The translations under genes and the position numbers were made by a program. The notes below the pieces were generated by a model that searched no databases, was not told the DNA's origin, and saw only the letters and a list, made by a program, of their open reading frames with translations. Below, one piece after another: positions 16,998-25,717 of a stretch of 64,000 nucleotides of DNA. This DNA is from Planctomycetota bacterium (GTDB lineage: Bacteria > Planctomycetota > UBA1135 > GCA-002748355): positions 60,073 through 124,072 of the forward strand of contig PDSF01000033.1 of NCBI GenBank assembly GCA_002748355.1, given 5' to 3'. Position 1 is the stretch's first letter, and each line of letters opens with the position of its first letter.

Positions 16998-17855
16998 CTA
17001 GGGCTCGGTCAGGAGAACCATCGCCAAGCGCAGCGGCGGCCAGGACCCGACATGGTCTGCAGGGGCCTGCTTCTGCCCCATCGGCCTCTCGCGCACGAGG
17101 AAGACATACGCCGGTTGCCGATCGCAGATCGCCTCGCAGAACATCGCATCTCGCGTCGCGTCGCGCAGCTGCATCAGCACCAGATCGGGGACCTTGCCCT
17201 GACTCCAGCGCCCTGGCTTTTCCGCGTCACCGACCAGCTGCCGACTCCCCAGTTGCTCCCCACCCGGACGGCAGTCGAAGAGCCGCACATAGGAGTGGAT
17301 CAAGGGCAGCACGCTGGAAAGTCCTTCGCGCCGAGCCTTGCTCCAGGCCTGAAACCAATCACGAGCCTCGCCGCGTGCCGCGTGGCTCGGCTTGAGATCT
17401 GCAGACTCCAGCGGCCGAGCCAAGACCTCAAGCAGGCGATTCTGAACCTGGATCGTCCGCCCGATCTCCTCCTCGAAGAGCTTGTCAGGGTTCGCTAGCT
17501 CAAAACCCCTGCTATTCCCAAAGCCGCCACCTCGGCCCGCGAACACGAGCATCCCGATCAGAGACGCTCCTATTACCACCCAAAGGAAGCGGCGACGACC
17601 GCGGGGCATCGTGCCGCGTAGACGCTTGCCGACCGGACTCAGCTGCCCACCCGCCGCCTGCGTAGCTTCCGCACGCCAGGCGAGCCCAAAGCGCTCGGCG
17701 CAAAACTCGCACTCATGCAAGTGTTCGGCCAAGGCCCGCCGCGTCTCCGCATCGAGATTCCCATGGATATAAGGAGAGAAGAGACCCTCGAAATATCGAC
17801 AGTGATCCGCAGCGAAGGGATCGTTCTGGGACGTACTAGGCGGATCACCCGTCAT
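16998..17855 (-). CDS. Membrane anti-sigma factor with HC2-type zinc finger
   Basis: 285 residues. The cytoplasmic N-terminus carries a ZAS-type zinc finger: Cys19, then H45-x3-C49-x2-C52 (HLHECEFC). A single membrane segment follows a basic stretch at about 88-106 (FLWVVIGASLIGMLVFAG). The remaining 180 residues would be periplasmic and match no family I recognise. It would sequester an ECF sigma factor until an envelope signal arrives. No sigma gene is adjacent; the only one in the window is 41 kb away (58653-59351), so the partner is unknown. No clear SD precedes the ATG. Confidence 0.75.
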   Translation of the reverse strand: MTGDPPSTSQNDPFAADHCRYFEGLFSPYIHGNLDAETRRALAEHLHECEFCAERFGLAWRAEATQAAGGQLSPVGKRLRGTMPRGRRRFLWVVIGASLIGMLVFAGRGGGFGNSRGFELANPDKLFEEEIGRTIQVQNRLLEVLARPLESADLKPSHAARGEARDWFQAWSKARREGLSSVLPLIHSYVRLFDCRPGGEQLGSRQLVGDAEKPGRWSQGKVPDLVLMQLRDATRDAMFCEAICDRQPAYVFLVRERPMGQKQAPADHVGSWPPLRLAMVLLTEP

Positions 17856-17879
17856 GAGCGGATGATCGACAGCAATGCG

Positions 17880-17899
17880 CCCCGGCCTGAAGTCCGGGG
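17880..17899. terminator. Small GC hairpin upstream of the anti-sigma gene
   Basis: ccccgg (17880-17885) pairs with ccgggg (17894-17899) around an 8-nt loop, with no U-tract. It may be the 3' end of the upstream minus-strand TfoX-like transcript or part of the anti-sigma leader. Confidence 0.2.
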
Positions 17900-18000
17900 A
17901 CCGCCGATACCCAATGACCTAGCTAGCCAGCAGCCTAGCTACACAACGGTCCATCCACCCAGCACAGCAGAAGCCAGACCCGGCAACCAAAGCCGCCGGC

Positions 18001-18030
18001 CACCCTCAGCCCAGACACCCTCAGCCCAGA
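18001..18030. repeat. Perfect 15-bp tandem duplication
   Basis: caccctcagcccaga occurs twice with no gap (18001-18015 and 18016-18030) in the 187-bp non-coding stretch between the anti-sigma gene and the TfoX-like gene. Apart from this repeat and the hairpin at 17880 I see nothing in that stretch. Confidence 0.6.
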
Positions 18031-18042
18031 TAGGAGCAGGGG

Positions 18043-18375
18043 CTAGACAGGACCAGCCGCGGAGCGGCCGAGGCGACAAGCACGGCGAAGCCAGAGCATC
18101 GCTCGCTCGACTTCGCGCGGGCTCACGACCGGGATCTGGACGAACTCTCGTGCGTCCGTCTCCTCTCCGGTCTTCACCTTCTTGGCGTTCTGGATTTTCA
18201 AGGCTTCAGAAACCTGGGGAGGGGCGAGCTTTACAACGATGCCTTTTCGGCCGAGAAAGGCAAAGACCTGGCCGCGCACGAGGAAAGACTCGCGTCGGTT
18301 GATCTTCTGCTTTTCTACGTCCTTCCAGGCTTCGAGGCGTTCGGTGATCGTCTGCAAGGGGTCCATGAGGCGCAA
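18043..18375 (-). CDS. TfoX/YjbR-like small protein
   Basis: 110 residues. The strand-rich core around 30-60, VRGQVFAFLGRKGIVVKLAP, resembles the TfoX N-terminal or MmcQ/YjbR fold (K.FA.L...G.VVKL.P), and the later FVQIPVVSPREVERAMLWL fits the end of that domain. The N-terminal helix (TERLEAWKDVEKQKINRRES) is charged. The start could be Met4 instead of Met1. No function can be given; proteins of this type are widespread and mostly uncharacterised. Confidence 0.55.
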   Translation of the reverse strand: MRLMDPLQTITERLEAWKDVEKQKINRRESFLVRGQVFAFLGRKGIVVKLAPPQVSEALKIQNAKKVKTGEETDAREFVQIPVVSPREVERAMLWLRRACRLGRSAAGPV

Positions 18376-18484
18376 GAGTATAGCTGCGAAGGCCCCTCAA
18401 CCGAAGCATGGACTCGAATCGAGATCAGCTCCCGTGAAAGGCCCTTGCTATGGGAGCGCAGCAGGGCTCAGACACGCCCCAGGC

Positions 18485-19447
18485 TCAAGAGCGCCCGATC
18501 ATCCCTCGAAGAATGTTGCGCGTCACCGCCGAAGCAATCGACGGGTTCTCCATGAGCCGGCGCCGGCAGTACGCGATGGCGTGCTTCCACGAGGTCGCAA
18601 AAGGCACGTACGACCGCACCTTGACCGGCCCACCGTCGCCCACCTTGCCCGCACGCAGCTCCTGCACCAGCTTGTCGCGCGGCACCCCATAGAGCATCTG
18701 CACTTCGTAACGATCGCTCGACACTCCGGTGGCTGGCACGACTTCGGTCAGGAATCGACGCACGTACGCTTCGTCGTGGGTCGCAAATTCCACGTAGTTA
18801 CCGCGCTCAAGCAGGATCTTGGCAAAGCGAAGCAGCCGCTCCTTCATCACAGTCTTGTCCTGAGTCGCAACGCTGACCGGCTCCAAGTAGATGCCGATCA
18901 CCAGCCGAACCCGCATGCCGATGGGGATCCGCTGCAGATCCTTCTCGGTCCGTTCGAGCCGAGCCTGCAGCACAACCCCCAGATGCCGATGCCCCTCCTC
19001 CCAAAGGCGGTTCACGAGATCCAAGGTCCACTCGGTCCAGTGTCGATCCTCCATGTCACAGGTGACCGGAACGCCCTTTTCCCCGGCGTATTGGACGATC
19101 ATCCGCACAGCATCCTCACTGCCTGCGGCGTCCATGCCTTCGCCGCGCTCGAGCGGACGTGTCGTATAGGAGCTGGGCTTGAGTGACAGCGTCGGACGCA
19201 GATCCCCCTCGGGGAATGCCGCCGCTGCTTCGACCATCTGCCGGTAGACCTGACAGGCATCCTCGACCTGAGCCTGCTCTTCGACGTTCTCCTGCAGCAA
19301 ATCGAGCGTCGTGAGCACCCCGCGCTCATCGTAGAGCTGACGCGCAACATCAACGGCGCTCTCCAGCGAATCGCCAGCGACGTAGGGGCGAGCAAAAAAT
19401 TTCACGAGCGAACCAGGCAGGGCCTGGATGAGTGCGCGGATGACCAT
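18485..19447 (-). CDS. putA: Proline dehydrogenase (monofunctional, FAD)
   Basis: FAD-dependent oxidation of proline to P5C. The 320-residue length and motifs fit the short Thermus-type enzymes: SLKPSSY (Lys90), CDMEDRHWTEWTLD, EFATHDE (220-226), VQMLYGV (249-255), VRSYVPF (277-283) and the C-terminal RRRLMENP (295-302) whose arginines bind the proline carboxylate. The usual RLVKGAY is RLVIGIY (181-187), so the conserved lysine is replaced by Ile184. The cognate P5C dehydrogenase is at 2494-4131. The name putA is used loosely for the PRODH activity. Start chosen at the first Met; no strong SD is visible. Confidence 0.88.
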   Translation of the reverse strand: MVIRALIQALPGSLVKFFARPYVAGDSLESAVDVARQLYDERGVLTTLDLLQENVEEQAQVEDACQVYRQMVEAAAAFPEGDLRPTLSLKPSSYTTRPLERGEGMDAAGSEDAVRMIVQYAGEKGVPVTCDMEDRHWTEWTLDLVNRLWEEGHRHLGVVLQARLERTEKDLQRIPIGMRVRLVIGIYLEPVSVATQDKTVMKERLLRFAKILLERGNYVEFATHDEAYVRRFLTEVVPATGVSSDRYEVQMLYGVPRDKLVQELRAGKVGDGGPVKVRSYVPFATSWKHAIAYCRRRLMENPSIASAVTRNILRGMIGRS

Positions 19448-19777
19448 GCGTGCAATCCCTGGGAAACGCTAGGGGCGGCATAGGATCTTAGGAGCGCATC
19501 GCAAAAATCCCGTGCTACGAAGGATCCGAAAACCCAGAGAAAAGCGCCCAGCCAAGGGCGTCCCTCCTACAGCCCCTGCCTAGGAACAGTCGATGGGAAG
19601 GACAAACCCTCGATATCCATGGCAATGAGCGCTCCCCCCCTACGAACCGCCGGCCACCCCCAGGACAGACACCCGGCCCTCGCTTTGGCCACCGGCTCTC
19701 GCCACTTTTTTCAGGGAGTTCGCGGCGGCTTTCCCAGCGAGCCTCAGCAACTCAAGCGCCATGGCCAGGCCTGACGA
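19448..19777. other. Divergent intergenic region of about 330 bp
   Basis: Lies between proline dehydrogenase (minus) and a glycosyltransferase (plus), so it should hold both promoters. I found no tRNA, no convincing hairpin and no open frame with family features. It has runs such as ccccccc (about 19634) and tttttt (about 19706) but no clear operator. Confidence 0.5.
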
Positions 19778-21265
19778 ATGAGAGCGCTCAGCAACTTCCC
19801 GCTCGAGATCTTCGGAGATCGCTCCGAGTATCCCTTCGATGAGATTCTCAGCTTCGGCCCAGCAAACGGCCGCAGAGCCGGGGATCGTGTCTTCCCCTAC
19901 GACATCGTCTTCGATGCAAGCAGGCAGGACATCTACGAGCTGCTCGCCTCGCTACCGGACGGTTTCGTCCCTGATGTCCTGCTCTTCGTCTGGCCGGACC
20001 AGGACCCCATCCCAAGCAAGCTCGAACAGTGCCCAATCCCGACGCTCGCCTTCGTCAGTGACTACAACCTGGCCCTCCCCCTTTACCTGCGTAGCTGGCC
20101 CTTCTTTGACCTCGTGCTCTGCGACCGCCCCGGGCTGCAAGTCCTGGGCAGCTTGCCTTTCGCCCGCGTCGAACCCATCTGTCAGTTTTCCTTCCGTCCA
20201 GATGTTCACCACATCTACCGGGAGCCAAGCGGGAAGCCGATCGACCGCGACATCGACATCTGCTTTGTCGGCAACCTGAATCCACAGATCCAACGCGAGC
20301 GCAGCCTATACCTGGAACGGCTCCAAGCTCTGAGCGGCCAACACAAGGTCTTCATCGGCTCCACCCCGCAGGGTGAAGCCTATGGGCGGATGCTCTCGCG
20401 CAGCAGAATCACCTTCAATCGCTCGATACGGGGCGAGATCAACCTTCGCTGCTTCGAAGCCCCAGCCTGCGGCTCCCTGCTATTCATCGAACGCGAGAAC
20501 CAAGAGATCCGCGACTACTTCGAGGATGGCCGCGAGGTCGTGCTCTACTCGCCAGAGGACCTAGAGCTAAAGCTGAAGTATTTCCTCAGCCATGAAGAAG
20601 AGCGCGCAGCCATCGCCGCCCGCGGCCACAAGCGAGTCCAGCAATACCGCCTGGCCTCACATCTCCACGGCCTCCCAGATCTCATTCGCCAATTGGACCG
20701 CGCCCAGCGACCGATCGCGGATGCGCTGACGACAGAGCTGGGGCGCGGCGAACTACAGCTACTGACCTGGGCCAGCGGGGGGCCATTGCTGAGTCCTCTG
20801 GTCAAAGCGGTTCAGCGGGCCCCACACTCAGCCTTGGCACGCAACCAGCTGGCGGTCGCGATGCTCGCGCGCTGCGCCGACCAGGTCTCCCCCCAAGATG
20901 CCTACGAACATCTGGCCGCAGCCACTCACTTGGATCCTAGTTATCTGCCGGCCCGCTGGAACCTCTGCCTGCTCGCCGAACAGACCGGCCAAGTCGAACT
21001 CCGCAAGGCCATACTGAGCGACATCGAGCAGATACTCTCGAAAAGCCCCCTCAAGCCGAGTTCCCTAGACGGCTTTGTGCTGCCGCTGAACTATTCGAGC
21101 AAGCAGCGGGAGCAGGCAGGAGCTTGGTGTGCGGCGCAAAGGGAGGGGTTTATCACCCCAGTCGAGGCCCTACACAGGCATTGGCTCAATCAGGAAATGA
21201 GCCAGCTAGCAGCGGCTGAGCCCGTAAGCGAGCAAGCCCCCCTCAGTCCTGCCCCTGCGCTTTGA
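19778..21265 (+). CDS. Glycosyltransferase (CgeB/GT1-like) with C-terminal TPR region
   Basis: 495 residues. The N-terminal half has a Rossmann-like domain (PDVLLFVWPDQDP, TLAFVSDYNLAL). The second domain reads DICFVGNLNPQIQRER, VFIGSTPQGEAYGRMLSRSRITFNRS, then LRCFEAPACGSLLF, and fits the GT-B nucleotide-sugar-binding half of the Glyco_trans_1_2/CgeB group. From about 320 on there is a helical TPR-like region (LARNQLAVAMLARC, AYEHLAAATHLDPSYLPARWNLCLLAEQ). It probably adds a sugar to a surface glycan or protein. Its 3' end overlaps the convergent DUF971 gene by 23 bp. It stands alone, outside an obvious glycan operon. Confidence 0.75.
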   Translation: MRALSNFPLEIFGDRSEYPFDEILSFGPANGRRAGDRVFPYDIVFDASRQDIYELLASLPDGFVPDVLLFVWPDQDPIPSKLEQCPIPTLAFVSDYNLALPLYLRSWPFFDLVLCDRPGLQVLGSLPFARVEPICQFSFRPDVHHIYREPSGKPIDRDIDICFVGNLNPQIQRERSLYLERLQALSGQHKVFIGSTPQGEAYGRMLSRSRITFNRSIRGEINLRCFEAPACGSLLFIERENQEIRDYFEDGREVVLYSPEDLELKLKYFLSHEEERAAIAARGHKRVQQYRLASHLHGLPDLIRQLDRAQRPIADALTTELGRGELQLLTWASGGPLLSPLVKAVQRAPHSALARNQLAVAMLARCADQVSPQDAYEHLAAATHLDPSYLPARWNLCLLAEQTGQVELRKAILSDIEQILSKSPLKPSSLDGFVLPLNYSSKQREQAGAWCAAQREGFITPVEALHRHWLNQEMSQLAAAEPVSEQAPLSPAPAL

Positions 21266-21551
21266 CCGCAAGTTCTCGCAGGAACTTGAAGGTAAACAGC
21301 CCGGTGTCATGACCGTCGCTGAAGAGAAAGCGCAGGGCGTAACGGCCAACGACCTCGATCTTCCTGATCTGAATGTCGTCGGGCACGGTACTGGGGTCCA
21401 GAATCGGTGCCCCGGTGAACTCGTCGATGCAGCCAGCACAGGGGCACTTGCGACGAAGCTCGCATCCGCGATGCAGGCTCTCCATGCCGTCCTTCCAAGT
21501 GAGGAGAAGAAGCTCGGGCGAAGGCTGCGTCATTCTCACGGGTTCGATCAT
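21243..21551 (-). CDS. DUF971 (GBBH-like N-terminal domain) protein
   Basis: 102 residues from the ATG at 21551, chosen because aggaga lies 7 nt upstream; the frame runs further to 21617. The family signature is a Cys cluster CELRRKCPCAGCIDEFTG followed by a strand-rich domain IEVVGRYALRFLFSDGHDTGLFTFKFL, as in the N-terminal domain of gamma-butyrobetaine hydroxylase and in stand-alone DUF971 proteins linked with Fe-S assembly. An Fe-S or metal-binding role is inferred from the family and not shown here. Confidence 0.8.
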   Translation of the reverse strand: MIEPVRMTQPSPELLLLTWKDGMESLHRGCELRRKCPCAGCIDEFTGAPILDPSTVPDDIQIRKIEVVGRYALRFLFSDGHDTGLFTFKFLRELAVKAQGQD

Positions 21552-21611
21552 CGCTTTGTTCTCCTCTGCGGGGCCTGGCAATAGAAGTCGGTGTAGGATC
21601 CCGCCTTGTCG

Positions 21612-22262
21612 ATGCAAGCTTCGCCCGGATCTCTATCACTGCCCGAGGATCTCGCCCGGCGCCTCTGCGTCGGCGTGCTCGCGGGCGGTCAGTCCGCGCG
21701 CATGGGCGAAGACAAGGCCTGGCTCGACTTTGGCGGCCAAGCCTTACTCCTGCACGTGCTCCAGCGCCTCGCTCCCCTCGCTGTCCCCACAATGGTCGCC
21801 GCCGGCGCCGCAGGCCACCAAGTCCCAAAGCCTGCCCCTGAGGTTCAGCTGGTCCGGGATCGCATAGCTGGGGAAGGCCCCCTGCTCGGGATCGAAGCGC
21901 TCTTCGCAGCCATGCCCAAGGAGCGGGACCTCCTGCTCCTTGCCAGCTGCGACGCCCCCTTCGTCGATGCAGGCCTCGCTGCCGTGCTCTATGCACAGCT
22001 AGGCACAGCAGAAGCTGCCGTGCCCAGCCAGCAGGGGCAGCTCCATGGACTACTCGCCCTCTATCGCCGCTCCACGGCTTCAGCGCTGGCGGCGACCCTG
22101 CGCTCGGGGCGCAGGAGCGTTCACGCCTGGCTGCAGCGACTGTCCTGGATAGAGGTAGATGCGAGCATCCTCAAGGCGGCCGGCCTCGACCCGCAGCTAC
22201 TGCTCAACATCAATGAGCCTGACGAGTACCAACAAGCTCGGACTCGCCTGGAAGGCAGCTAA
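21612..22262 (+). CDS. mobA: Molybdenum cofactor guanylyltransferase
   Basis: Transfers GMP to molybdopterin to make the MGD cofactor. The nucleotidyltransferase motif VLAGGQSARMGEDKAWLDFGG (G-G-x-S-x-R-M-G-x-D-K) is complete, followed by RDRIAGEGPLLGI, LLLASCDAPFV (metal-binding Asp) and the typical C-terminal NINEPDEY. About 216 residues, normal for MobA. The start is uncertain: an in-frame TTG lies at 21606 and an ATG at 21612. Adjacent to a DUF971 gene (divergent), with no other Mo-cofactor genes in view. Confidence 0.9.
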   Translation: MQASPGSLSLPEDLARRLCVGVLAGGQSARMGEDKAWLDFGGQALLLHVLQRLAPLAVPTMVAAGAAGHQVPKPAPEVQLVRDRIAGEGPLLGIEALFAAMPKERDLLLLASCDAPFVDAGLAAVLYAQLGTAEAAVPSQQGQLHGLLALYRRSTASALAATLRSGRRSVHAWLQRLSWIEVDASILKAAGLDPQLLLNINEPDEYQQARTRLEGS

Positions 22263-22268
22263 GCCCTC

Positions 22269-22580
22269 TCAGTTCGCTGTTTGCCCGCCCTCTGCGGCCT
22301 CCAGCTCCTCGCGCTCGCGGAGGGTGTCGCCGTAGGGGTCAAAGCCCCAGAGCCACTGGAAGGGAAAGCTCACAACGTCCCAGCCCAGCGCCACGGGGAA
22401 GGCGCCGAGGGTGCCGACCACGCGCACGATGTCCCGATCGCGGTCCCCTGGGGTGCCGAAGTAATTGGGCTCGCCAGCATTCCAGCGCAGTAAGTGCTTT
22501 GTCGCGCAGGAAGGGACAAGCAGCACCGTCGCCAGGAGGAAGACGGGGAGAAGCAGGCGTCTGACAGTGCGTCGGTTCAT
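22269..22580 (-). CDS. Small lipoprotein of unknown function
   Basis: 103 residues from Met at 22580. The signal peptide is RRTVRRLLLPVFLLATVLL with the lipobox VPSC. The mature part has NYFGTPGDRDRDIVRVVGTL and FPFQWLWGFDPYGD, a pattern seen in small YceK-like outer-membrane lipoproteins. The reading frame continues upstream to 22649, but that part lacks signal-peptide character. It converges with mobA (6-bp gap) and follows truD on the same strand. Confidence 0.65.
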   Translation of the reverse strand: MNRRTVRRLLLPVFLLATVLLVPSCATKHLLRWNAGEPNYFGTPGDRDRDIVRVVGTLGAFPVALGWDVVSFPFQWLWGFDPYGDTLREREELEAAEGGQTAN

Positions 22581-22664
22581 GCGTCGCAGCTCACGAAAAA
22601 GCAGGGGTCCTCGCGGGCAGATCTTGGCGCTTGGATGCTCCGGAACCAAATCTGGATTCGCGCT

Positions 22665-24278
22665 TCACTGCGAACGCCCGCGTTTCTGGCGCAGCCGCAG
22701 CAGCACCGAGCTTCGACGCCCGGGACGCGGCTTCCTTGCACCCGTAGCGCCTTTCGCTGGCTTTGCTGGCTGGGACCTCGGCTGCTCGGCCTCGGGCGTG
22801 ACCGGCTCGGGGGCGGGTTCGGGGCTCGGTTCGGGACTCGGCTCGGGGGAAACAGGCGGCGGGCTCTTCTTGCGGATCGCCTTGGGCAAGGGCTTCTTCG
22901 GCTCCTCATCCATATCCCGGCGCTCCGACCAATGAGGGCGCTCCTCGAAGCGCGGAGAGCGACGATCGTCACGGCGGGGAGCGCGAGAGTCGTCACGGCG
23001 CCCCCCGCGACGGTCATCGCGACGCCCTCCGCGACGCTCACCCCGACCTGCCCCCTGGTATCCATCTCCGCCCCCGCCGCCATCGCCGCGCTTACTGCTG
23101 CGCTTGGGCTCGATGAAAAAGCGCCGCACGCACAGGGTCGCGTAGGCACCACGCGGGAGCTCGAAGCGAAGTTCGACCGACAAACTCCCCTTATTGCGAG
23201 TGTCGGCCTGCGGGTCGCCGACCTCGAGGCCGGAAGGACGCAGCATGACCGGACGCAGCTCCTCCTTGAGCGCGAAACCCTCGAACTCGTCCAGCCTCGC
23301 CAGTTGTTCCTGCCGAATATCGAGATCCTTCAGCACCGACTCGACGGCTTCGGCGAAGACATGGTCGGCAAATCGAGTGTTCGCGTCGATCAACGGCAGC
23401 TCGAGCCGCTCCAGGCGCTCGCTGCGACGATCGTCTAGGTAGCGCCAAGCGCAGAGTTCACCGAGTAGCGAATCGAGCCATAGCTGATGCTGCTCGCCGA
23501 CGATGCGCTGGAGATAGCGACTGACAGATCGATTCCAGATGAAGGACTGCAGCGAATAGTTGTGGATCAGCTTGAGCCGCATCGGAACAGCGGAAAGCGC
23601 CGCGACAAAGTCGCCGTCCCTCTGCAGCTGTTCGAAGATCGCGCGATACATCGGGCCACGCGCAATCTCGGCACAGGTCGCCCAATCCCCCCAGTTCATC
23701 GCGAGGATTCTCTTGAGCTTGGCGTCGCTACCAGAATCGTTGACCCTCCCGGTAGAGGGACGAGCGATGAGGCGACGCAAGGCCTCATCGGGATAGCCCT
23801 TCGCCAGCGCCAGCGCCACGAGCCCCTGCCCATGCTGCAGGCAGCCAAAACGCTGATCGTCAAAATAGTTGGGCAGGCCCTGCTGTATGACCGCAGCCTT
23901 ATTGCGACGGAGCTTCGCCGCATCAAAGTGGCTGAGATCGCGCACGGTGATGCGGAAGCGATTCCCTCGACTCATTTTCGAGTGGATGGCTTGGTTCGCA
24001 CGCCCAACGAAAGAGCAGGAGAGCCCCGGCTCCTCGTGATCGATGCGCTTGCCCATGATCGAGACATACTGCTCGGTCACCGCCTGCCGGTCCTTCAGCC
24101 CGGCATAGGCCAGAGCTGGACGCTGCACGCCAGCCGCCTTGGCGATGCGATCGAGCGCCTCAAGAGTGTCCATGCGCTCCTTGCGCACACGATGCACGAA
24201 GAACTCACCATTCTCCGATCTCTCGAAGTCGAGCAGCTCGGTGACGCGGAAGTCCTGGGGACGTTGCTTGAGTTTCAT
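22665..24278 (-). CDS. truD: tRNA pseudouridine(13) synthase TruD with long disordered C-terminal tail
   Basis: Residues 1-391 are a complete TruD: VTELLDF near the start, catalytic Asp in AYAGLKDRQAVTEQ, GRANQAIHSKMSRGNRFRITVR, LPNYFDDQRFG and the late NTRFADHVFAEAVESVL insertion region. From about 392 a tail of about 146 residues follows: first Gly-rich, then Arg/Asp/Gly repeats (RRGGRRDDRRGGRRDD), then PEPSPEPSPEPAPEP and a basic end. Ordinary TruD has no such tail, which looks like an RNA-binding disordered extension. Its ATG overlaps the stop of the RluA-type gene, so two pseudouridine synthases are co-expressed. Confidence 0.9.
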   Translation of the reverse strand: MKLKQRPQDFRVTELLDFERSENGEFFVHRVRKERMDTLEALDRIAKAAGVQRPALAYAGLKDRQAVTEQYVSIMGKRIDHEEPGLSCSFVGRANQAIHSKMSRGNRFRITVRDLSHFDAAKLRRNKAAVIQQGLPNYFDDQRFGCLQHGQGLVALALAKGYPDEALRRLIARPSTGRVNDSGSDAKLKRILAMNWGDWATCAEIARGPMYRAIFEQLQRDGDFVAALSAVPMRLKLIHNYSLQSFIWNRSVSRYLQRIVGEQHQLWLDSLLGELCAWRYLDDRRSERLERLELPLIDANTRFADHVFAEAVESVLKDLDIRQEQLARLDEFEGFALKEELRPVMLRPSGLEVGDPQADTRNKGSLSVELRFELPRGAYATLCVRRFFIEPKRSSKRGDGGGGGDGYQGAGRGERRGGRRDDRRGGRRDDSRAPRRDDRRSPRFEERPHWSERRDMDEEPKKPLPKAIRKKSPPPVSPEPSPEPSPEPAPEPVTPEAEQPRSQPAKPAKGATGARKPRPGRRSSVLLRLRQKRGRSQ

Positions 24279-25306
24279 CTGCGGGTCTCGAGGGGGAGCA
24301 CTTCGTCAGCGAGGTCTTCGATCAAAGCAAAGCGATCTAGCTTACGCAGTACGAGGGCAAGATCGGCGGGGATGGCCGCCTCTACTTCAATCTCCGCACC
24401 AGTTCCGGGGGAGGTGAAGCGAAGCTTCCATGCGTGCAGGGTCAAGCGATCGATCAGAGCAGTATCGCGGCCATGCCCATGTTGGCGATAGCCCCGCTTG
24501 AATTCGGAAAGGCGAAGCGCCTCCTGCCCCCCGTAAAGGGGATCAACAGCAAGCGGCAAGCGCATCCACATCAGGTGGGCGCGGATCTGATGCATGCGGC
24601 CGGTACTCGGACGAGCTTCGAGCAGGGTAAAGCCGCGGTAGCGACGCAAGACTCGGAATGCCGTGTGAGCCTCACGCGCCCCTTTCTTCTTGCCGATGGC
24701 CACTCGGCCGCCAGAGATCGTGCGGCCAATCTCGAAGTCCGCTTCGAACTCGTCGCGGAAGGCCTGCCCCCGCACCAGAGCCAAGTAGCGTTTTTGGACC
24801 TGACGCTCGCGAAACTGCAGGTCGAAGCTGCGCGCCGACTCGAGACCTTTGGCGATAACCAACACCCCCGAGGTGCCCCGGTCGAGCCGGTGCACGATGC
24901 GCAGATCCTCTCGCTCGGGAAACCAGCCTTGCAACTGGCTCTGCACACTAGGCTCGTTGTTGCGATCAGGAACACTGGCCAGCCCAGCCGGCTTATCCAG
25001 CACGAGGCAGGACTCGTCTTCGAAGAGCAGCTCGGGGAGCGTATCAAGCGGCACGGCACGACGCTCGAAGCGGGGCAGATCCTCAGGCTTGACGCCCTCC
25101 CCAAGCATGAGCACGTCCCCGCTGCGGACCTTGCGCCTCCCTTGGCGCGGCTGCGCATTCACCGTGATCTTGCCGTTTTGGATCAAGCGCCGCAGCGCCG
25201 CCCGCCGCACGCCCTGGAGCCACAGCTCGGCCACCACTTCAAAGGGGCGACCGTGCTGATCGTCCGGCACGACGTAGATGCGATCTTCAGAACCAGGGCG
25301 AGACAA
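24275..25306 (-). CDS. RluA/RluD-family pseudouridine synthase with S4 domain
   Basis: 343 residues. An S4-like RNA-binding domain at about 15-75 (LWLQGVRRAALRRLIQNGKITVNAQ) precedes the catalytic domain with the RluA signature HRLDRGTSGVLVIAK (catalytic Asp), EARPSTGRMHQIRAHL and LHAWKLRFTSPGTG. It isomerises uridine in rRNA or tRNA; the exact target cannot be read from sequence. It is the first gene of a two-gene operon with truD (4-bp overlap). Confidence 0.9.
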   Translation of the reverse strand: MSRPGSEDRIYVVPDDQHGRPFEVVAELWLQGVRRAALRRLIQNGKITVNAQPRQGRRKVRSGDVLMLGEGVKPEDLPRFERRAVPLDTLPELLFEDESCLVLDKPAGLASVPDRNNEPSVQSQLQGWFPEREDLRIVHRLDRGTSGVLVIAKGLESARSFDLQFRERQVQKRYLALVRGQAFRDEFEADFEIGRTISGGRVAIGKKKGAREAHTAFRVLRRYRGFTLLEARPSTGRMHQIRAHLMWMRLPLAVDPLYGGQEALRLSEFKRGYRQHGHGRDTALIDRLTLHAWKLRFTSPGTGAEIEVEAAIPADLALVLRKLDRFALIEDLADEVLPLETRR

Positions 25307-25717
25307 GGAGCACGAACCTCAAGAAAAGGGGCAAAGAGGATAGCGTCTGCCCCCGGCCTCCGCACGAGACATCCCACAGCAGCTGCTCATGGGGGCTTCG
25401 GCCGCTCGCCCGAGGCAGCGTCCAAGCATCGACAAGAGATCTCGAGGCTGAAAGGCTCTGGCTCCCCCAGTCCACGATGGCATGGCAAGAGTCACCGACC
25501 CCAGATTGGCCAAGTCTCAATACCGGGACAACTCACGGATTCCCATAAATGAGACGGGCCGAGCGAGAATCCGGAACTCCCCTTTAGGAAATCTTAAGAG
25601 TTCCCCATGGTTCTGCACCAAGCAGAGCAAGGATCTCAGCAGCTCCCCGAACTCTTTCATCTTTCAATACAATCTCAATCTCGGCTTTGGCCCAGTCCTT
25701 GCTGCCCCCAATAAGCA
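25307..25717. other. Intergenic region of about 410 bp upstream of the response regulator
   Basis: Divergent from the RluA-type gene. The right half is noticeably richer in A and T than the surroundings and probably holds the promoter of the response-regulator gene. It contains the inverted repeat listed separately and no recognisable RNA gene. Confidence 0.45.
25573..25604. promoter_or_regulatory. Inverted repeat ggaactc-N18-gagttcc, candidate operator
   Basis: Perfect 7-bp arms at 25573-25579 and 25598-25604 with a cttaag palindrome between them, about 115 bp before the response-regulator start. It may be an operator or hairpin; no sequence match to a known regulator was recognised. Confidence 0.25.

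Noticed and set aside
22494..23438. 314-codon open frame antisense to the 3' half of truD
   Set aside because: Mirror of the low-complexity TruD tail and catalytic domain; composition is that of a shadow frame.
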